A stretch of DNA of 9,391 nucleotides from an uncultured Agathobaculum sp. (GTDB lineage: Bacteria > Bacillota > Clostridia > Oscillospirales > Butyricicoccaceae), in contig CALWEB010000018.1 of NCBI GenBank assembly GCA_944376955.1, positions 1 through 9,391 of the forward strand, read 5' to 3'. Shown here piece by piece: positions 6,625 through 9,391 of the stretch (position 1 is its first letter; every line of letters begins with the position of its first letter). The notes under the pieces were generated by a model, which saw only the letters and a list, made by a program, of their open reading frames with translations, made no database searches and was not told the origin of the DNA. A program made the translations under genes and the position numbers.

Positions 6625-7391
6625 TACCACGCGACCTCCTTTGCATCAAACACCGGGCCATCCTTGCAGACGTGGCCGTATCGGGTTTCGCCGTTTTCCG
6701 CCTTGAGCGCGCACGCGCACACGAGGCACGCACCGATGCCGCAGCCCATGCGCTCCTCCATCGAAACCTGACAGGGCAAGCCGGCTGCATCCGCGATGGC
6801 GGCAATCGCCTTCAGCATCGGCTTGGGGCCGCAGGCGGCGACGCCGGTCGTGTCTGCGACGATCTCTTTCAGCACGTCGGTGACAAAGCCGTGCCGCGCG
6901 TAAGAACCGTCATCGGTCGTGACAAACGCCTCGCAGACGGCTTTGAAGTCGTCCTCCAAAATCACAGCGTCCTTGTTGCGGAAGCCGAGCACCGCGCGCG
7001 GCTGTGCGCCCTCGCCCACCGCCTTTTTGACGCACGCGAGCATGGGCGGCACGCCGATGCCGCCGCCGATGAAGATGGGCTTGTCACCCAACGCCTTGGT
7101 GTCAAATCCGTGGCCGAGCGGCCCGAGCACGTCCAGCTCGTCCCCTTCCTTGCGGGCGGCAAGCCACTTGGTGCCCTCACCCTTGACCTGGAATACAATG
7201 CGCAGCTTCCCGTCCTGCCAGTCGCAGATCGAGATCGGACGGCGCAGCAGATTGCCCTCGCCGCACGCGATGTGCACAAACTGGCCGACCTGCGTCTTTT
7301 CACAAATCGCAGGCGCGTGCATGGTGATCGAATATAAGCCTTCGCCCAGCCGCGTGCAATCCGCGACCCGGCAGATTTCCTGAATCGACAT
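6624..7391 (-). CDS. pyrK: Dihydroorotate dehydrogenase electron-transfer subunit
   Basis: 255 residues, normal for PyrK, a ferredoxin-reductase-like flavoprotein. It forms a complex with PyrD and moves electrons from FMN through a [2Fe-2S] cluster and FAD to NAD+. Seen in order: a beta-barrel FAD-binding half with the RRPISI motif (50-55); the nucleotide-binding GGGIGVPP (109-116); ACGPKPML (186-193); and a C-terminal cluster-binding set C217-x4-C222-x2-C225-x16-C242, all four cysteines present. The ATG at 7391 has AAAGGGG (7400-7406) 8 bases upstream. It is the first gene of the pyrK-pyrD-phosphatase/GNAT transcript, with a promoter about 33 bases ahead. The short leader leaves no room for a PyrR-type attenuator. 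Confidence 0.96.
   Translation of the reverse strand: MSIQEICRVADCTRLGEGLYSITMHAPAICEKTQVGQFVHIACGEGNLLRRPISICDWQDGKLRIVFQVKGEGTKWLAARKEGDELDVLGPLGHGFDTKALGDKPIFIGGGIGVPPMLACVKKAVGEGAQPRAVLGFRNKDAVILEDDFKAVCEAFVTTDDGSYARHGFVTDVLKEIVADTTGVAACGPKPMLKAIAAIADAAGLPCQVSMEERMGCGIGACLVCACALKAENGETRYGHVCKDGPVFDAKEVAW
6635..6641 (-). promoter_or_regulatory. Ribosome-binding site of pyrD inside pyrK
   Basis: A perfect AAGGAGG lies within the last codons of pyrK, 10 bases before the ATG at 6624. It favours that ATG over the GTG at 6630 and lets pyrD be translated together with pyrK. Confidence 0.75.
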
Positions 7392-7423
7392 ACCTCTTTC
7401 CCCTTTCAGTCATTGCTGCTTCT

Positions 7424-7452
7424 ATTGTACAGGAATTTTGCGCAAAAGGGAA
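7424..7452 (-). promoter_or_regulatory. Promoter of the pyrK-pyrD operon
   Basis: On the - strand TACAAT (7424-7429) is a good -10. With a 17-base spacer the -35 would be TTCCCT (7447-7452), matching consensus at only three positions. The spacer is largely occupied by the palindrome TTTTGCGCAAAA. A weak -35 with a dyad between the boxes is the layout of a regulated promoter. Confidence 0.6.
7436..7447. promoter_or_regulatory. 12-bp palindrome, candidate operator of the pyr operon
   Basis: TTTTGCGCAAAA is a perfect 12-base palindrome lying between the inferred -35 and -10 of the pyrK promoter. A dimeric repressor bound there would block RNA polymerase. No matching regulator gene can be named from this window. 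Confidence 0.4.
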
Positions 7453-7453
7453 C

Positions 7454-7483
7454 AAAAAAAGGACAGGCAGGCCTGTCCTTTTT
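7454..7483. terminator. Bidirectional intrinsic terminator between pgsA and the pyr operon
   Basis: GGACAGG (7461-7467) pairs with CCTGTCC (7472-7478) around CAGG. The stem is flanked by seven A on the left and five T on the right, so on the - strand it ends in a run of seven T. It closes the rimO-pgsA transcript just before the pyr promoter. Confidence 0.88.
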
Positions 7484-7490
7484 CAAACTG

Positions 7491-7516
7491 TCGATCGAAA
7501 CCACGCTTTCGATCGA
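7491..7516. repeat. Perfect 10-bp inverted repeat
   Basis: TCGATCGAAA (7491-7500) and TTTCGATCGA (7507-7516) are exact complements separated by CCACGC. There is no T run directly after it, so it is not a plain terminator. It lies between two terminator-like hairpins. It could be a protein-binding site, an RNA processing or stabilising hairpin, or part of a dispersed repeat. Confidence 0.6.
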
Positions 7517-7520
7517 ATTA

Positions 7521-7561
7521 GACGAATCAAAAAGTCGGGCAGAGCTCGACTTTTCGATGTC
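7521..7561 (-). terminator. Long imperfect hairpin, likely first terminator after pgsA
   Basis: The core AAAAGTCGGGC (7530-7540) pairs with GCTCGACTTTT (7544-7554) around AGA, with one G-T wobble as read on the + strand. ATC/GAT and GAC/GTC pairs extend the stem outward. Read on the - strand the 3' arm ends in five T. It lies about 50 bases past the pgsA stop, upstream of the stronger terminator at 7454-7483. Confidence 0.6.
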
Positions 7562-7612
7562 GCTCGCAGAGCGGCGGAATGAATGCGCTGCGGCGCAGGG
7601 ATTATTTCCTAC

Positions 7613-8272
7613 TTATTTCTGTTTCACTGCGCCGTCCTTGATAAGGTCCCAATTTTTGCGCAGATAATCATAGCCGGAGTAGATCGTCACCAGCGTGACC
7701 ACCCAACCGACCAAGGTCAAAAACGCATCCGTGCCGCTTGTGTTCACAAACAGGATGCCGACACCACTGTCCGACAGCATATTGTTGACCATGCCGCTGC
7801 CGATCGCACCCATTAGGATGTAATACAGATAGATCAGAATGATGCCGCCGATCTGCACGCAAGTCTTGACCTTGCCCGTCCATGTTGCGGCGAGCACGCG
7901 GCCCTTGTTTGCCGCGACCACACGCAGCGAGGTGATGATCAGCTCACGCGCGAGGATGACACACACCATCCAGCCTGCCATCGCGCCCTGCTCGGCAAAC
8001 AGCACGAGCGCCGAAGATACCAGCAGCTTGTCCGCCAGCGGATCGACGAACTTGCCGAAGTCGGTCACCTGATTGTACTTGCGGGCAACATAGCCGTCGA
8101 GAAAATCCGTGAAACTCGCCACGCAGAACAAGATAAGCGCTACAACCGTAAAAGTCGGAAACTGAAGCCCGCCGCGCATATAATCGCCCGACAACATTGG
8201 CTGCGAGGCAAAATACAGGAAAAACGGAATCATGCAGATACGCGTGAGCGTGATTTTATTGGCTGTTGTCAT
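7613..8272 (-). CDS. pgsA: CDP-diacylglycerol-glycerol-3-phosphate 3-phosphatidyltransferase
   Basis: 219 residues, slightly above the usual 180-200. This integral membrane enzyme makes phosphatidylglycerol phosphate from CDP-diacylglycerol and glycerol 3-phosphate, the committed step to phosphatidylglycerol and cardiolipin. The CDP-alcohol phosphatidyltransferase signature is complete: D59-G60-x2-A63-R64-x8-G73-x3-D77-x3-D81, with D56 just ahead. NKITLTRICMIP at the N-terminus is typical of PgsA. Several hydrophobic helices follow; the extra length appears to lie in a loop near 152-175. The ATG at 8272 follows the rimO stop by 3 bases. AAAGGGGG (8281-8288), inside the end of rimO, is 8 bases upstream. 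This overlap indicates co-transcription and probable translational coupling. The rimO-pgsA order is familiar from Clostridia. Confidence 0.95.
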   Translation of the reverse strand: MTTANKITLTRICMIPFFLYFASQPMLSGDYMRGGLQFPTFTVVALILFCVASFTDFLDGYVARKYNQVTDFGKFVDPLADKLLVSSALVLFAEQGAMAGWMVCVILARELIITSLRVVAANKGRVLAATWTGKVKTCVQIGGIILIYLYYILMGAIGSGMVNNMLSDSGVGILFVNTSGTDAFLTLVGWVVTLVTIYSGYDYLRKNWDLIKDGAVKQK

Positions 8273-8275
8273 TGG

Positions 8276-9391
8276 TTATTCCCCCTTTTGCCGGACGCCC
8301 AGCAGGTCGGGCCCAAGGCTTTCCGTGATCTGCACCGGCACGAACGCGCCCACCTGCGGCTCGTCATCCGCTTCAAAATACACATGCCCGTCCACCTCGA
8401 CCGAGTCGGCGTAGGTGCGGCCGTACCACAGTTGCTGCTCGTCGTCAAAGCCCTCACACAGCACGTCCATGATTTCGCCGTGGCGCGAGGTGTTGTAGTC
8501 GTCGAGAACGCCACTCTGCAATTCTTCCACGATCAGGCGGCGGTTGGCCTTGGTCTCGGGATCGATCTGATCGGGAAGCTCGGCGGCTTCGGTGTCCTCC
8601 TCGGGCGAAAACTCAAACACGCCGACGCGCTCGATCTCGGTCTCCTGCAAAAAGCTGCACAGCTCGGCAAACTCCTCTTCGGTCTCGCCCGGCAGACCGA
8701 CGATCAGACTGGTGCGCAGCACCAGACCCGGAATGCGCTCACGCAGCTTGGCGATCAACGCGGTAAATTCCTCGCCGTCGCCCGGACGGTGCATCGCGCG
8801 CAGAATGCACTTTGACACATGCTGCAGCGGGATATCAAGATACTTGACAATCTTGGGCTCAGACGCAATCACGTCGATCAGTTCGTCCGTGATCTGGTCG
8901 GGGTACAGATAGTGCAGGCGCACCCAAGTGAAATCCAGTTCGCACAGCTGCCGCAGCAGTTCGGGCAGCAGGCGCTTATGCTCCGGCAGGTCCATACCGT
9001 ACTTGGTGATGTCCTGGGCAATAACAATCAGTTCCTTGACCCCTGCATCCGCTAATTCCCGCGCTTCTTCGAGCAATGCGTCCATTTCGCGCGAACGGTA
9101 CGGCCCGCGCAGCTTAGGGATGATGCAGTAGCCGCAGCGGTTGGAACAGCCCTCCGCGATCTTAAAGTACGCGGTATAAGACGGGGTCAGACGGTCGCGG
9201 TCGCCGTCGAGCGCTGCCGACGCCATATCCGCCATGTACGCGGCATGGTGGCCGCCGAGCGCAGCATTCGCTGCGTCTACGATGTTTTCATAACTGCCCG
9301 TGCCGCAAATCACGTCTATCTCGGGCAGTTCTTTTTGCATTTCCTCCGCATAACGCTGCACGAGGCAGCCAGTCACAACCAGACCTTTCAT
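8276..9391 (-). CDS. rimO: Ribosomal protein S12 methylthiotransferase (5' end outside window)
   Basis: The C-terminal 371 residues are present; the start lies beyond the right edge. The Met at 9391 is probably internal, because it sits just before VVTGCLVQRY, which in this family follows roughly 70 residues of N-terminal domain. The complete protein would then be near the usual 440. RimO adds a methylthio group to an aspartate of ribosomal protein S12 using two [4Fe-4S] clusters and S-adenosylmethionine. Seen (window numbering): C9, one of the N-terminal cluster cysteines; the radical-SAM motif C82-x3-C86-x2-C89 in IAEGCSNRCGYCIIP; RLHYLYPD (158-165), which points to RimO rather than MiaB; DIPLQHVS (186-193); SLIVGLPGET (228-237); and a C-terminal TRAM-like region (about 305-371). 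It is followed at once by pgsA. Confidence 0.94.
   Translation of the reverse strand: MKGLVVTGCLVQRYAEEMQKELPEIDVICGTGSYENIVDAANAALGGHHAAYMADMASAALDGDRDRLTPSYTAYFKIAEGCSNRCGYCIIPKLRGPYRSREMDALLEEARELADAGVKELIVIAQDITKYGMDLPEHKRLLPELLRQLCELDFTWVRLHYLYPDQITDELIDVIASEPKIVKYLDIPLQHVSKCILRAMHRPGDGEEFTALIAKLRERIPGLVLRTSLIVGLPGETEEEFAELCSFLQETEIERVGVFEFSPEEDTEAAELPDQIDPETKANRRLIVEELQSGVLDDYNTSRHGEIMDVLCEGFDDEQQLWYGRTYADSVEVDGHVYFEADDEPQVGAFVPVQITESLGPDLLGVRQKGE

Noticed and set aside
5704..6771. Plus-strand open frame (355 codons) opposite pyrD and pyrK
   Set aside because: It is antisense to two well-conserved enzymes, and its Arg/His/Asp-rich translation has no recognisable domain.
7561..7597. Two short GC-rich hairpins (7561-7573 and 7584-7597)
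   Set aside because: They have only 5-bp stems with very short loops, as expected by chance in GC-rich sequence.

Overview
The window looks like a chromosomal segment from a GC-rich, probably anaerobic Clostridia-type Firmicute. An Oscillospirales gut bacterium is my inference; no 16S rRNA is present. Three things support this: strong AAGGAGG-type ribosome-binding sites, the NAD-dependent pyrK-pyrD (class 1B) dihydroorotate dehydrogenase pair, and an S-layer-homology (SLH) surface protein. There are seven credible protein genes. No tRNA, rRNA, CRISPR array, insertion sequence or phage gene was seen.

Layout. Bases 1-222 hold no convincing gene but several inverted repeats. A near-consensus promoter (223-251) then drives one large exported protein on the + strand (283-3105, TTG start). 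It has a signal peptide, a SecD-periplasmic-like domain, three SLH modules, an uncharacterised beta-rich region, an Ig-like module and a C-terminal L,D-transpeptidase with an intact SHGCVR motif. A UUCG-capped bidirectional terminator (3114-3148) separates it from the rest of the window, which is all on the - strand.

Reading the - strand in transcription order (right to left): rimO (cut by the right edge) and pgsA form a tightly packed pair. They are followed by about 160 bases rich in hairpins, including two terminator-like structures. A new promoter with a 12-bp perfect palindrome in its spacer (7424-7452) then starts pyrK-pyrD and a histidine-phosphatase/GNAT fusion gene, joined by a 1-base overlap and a 4-base gap. 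After a weak terminator-like hairpin, an independent promoter (4467-4495) drives an XRE-type regulator with about eight membrane segments, convergent with the transpeptidase gene.

How the genes fit together. RimO modifies ribosomal protein S12, PgsA makes phosphatidylglycerol phosphate, and PyrK/PyrD carry out the redox step of UMP synthesis. These are housekeeping functions. The unusual content is the multi-domain transpeptidase, the bifunctional phosphatase-acetyltransferase riding in the pyr operon, and the non-coding structure in the 1-222 and 7436-7561 regions.
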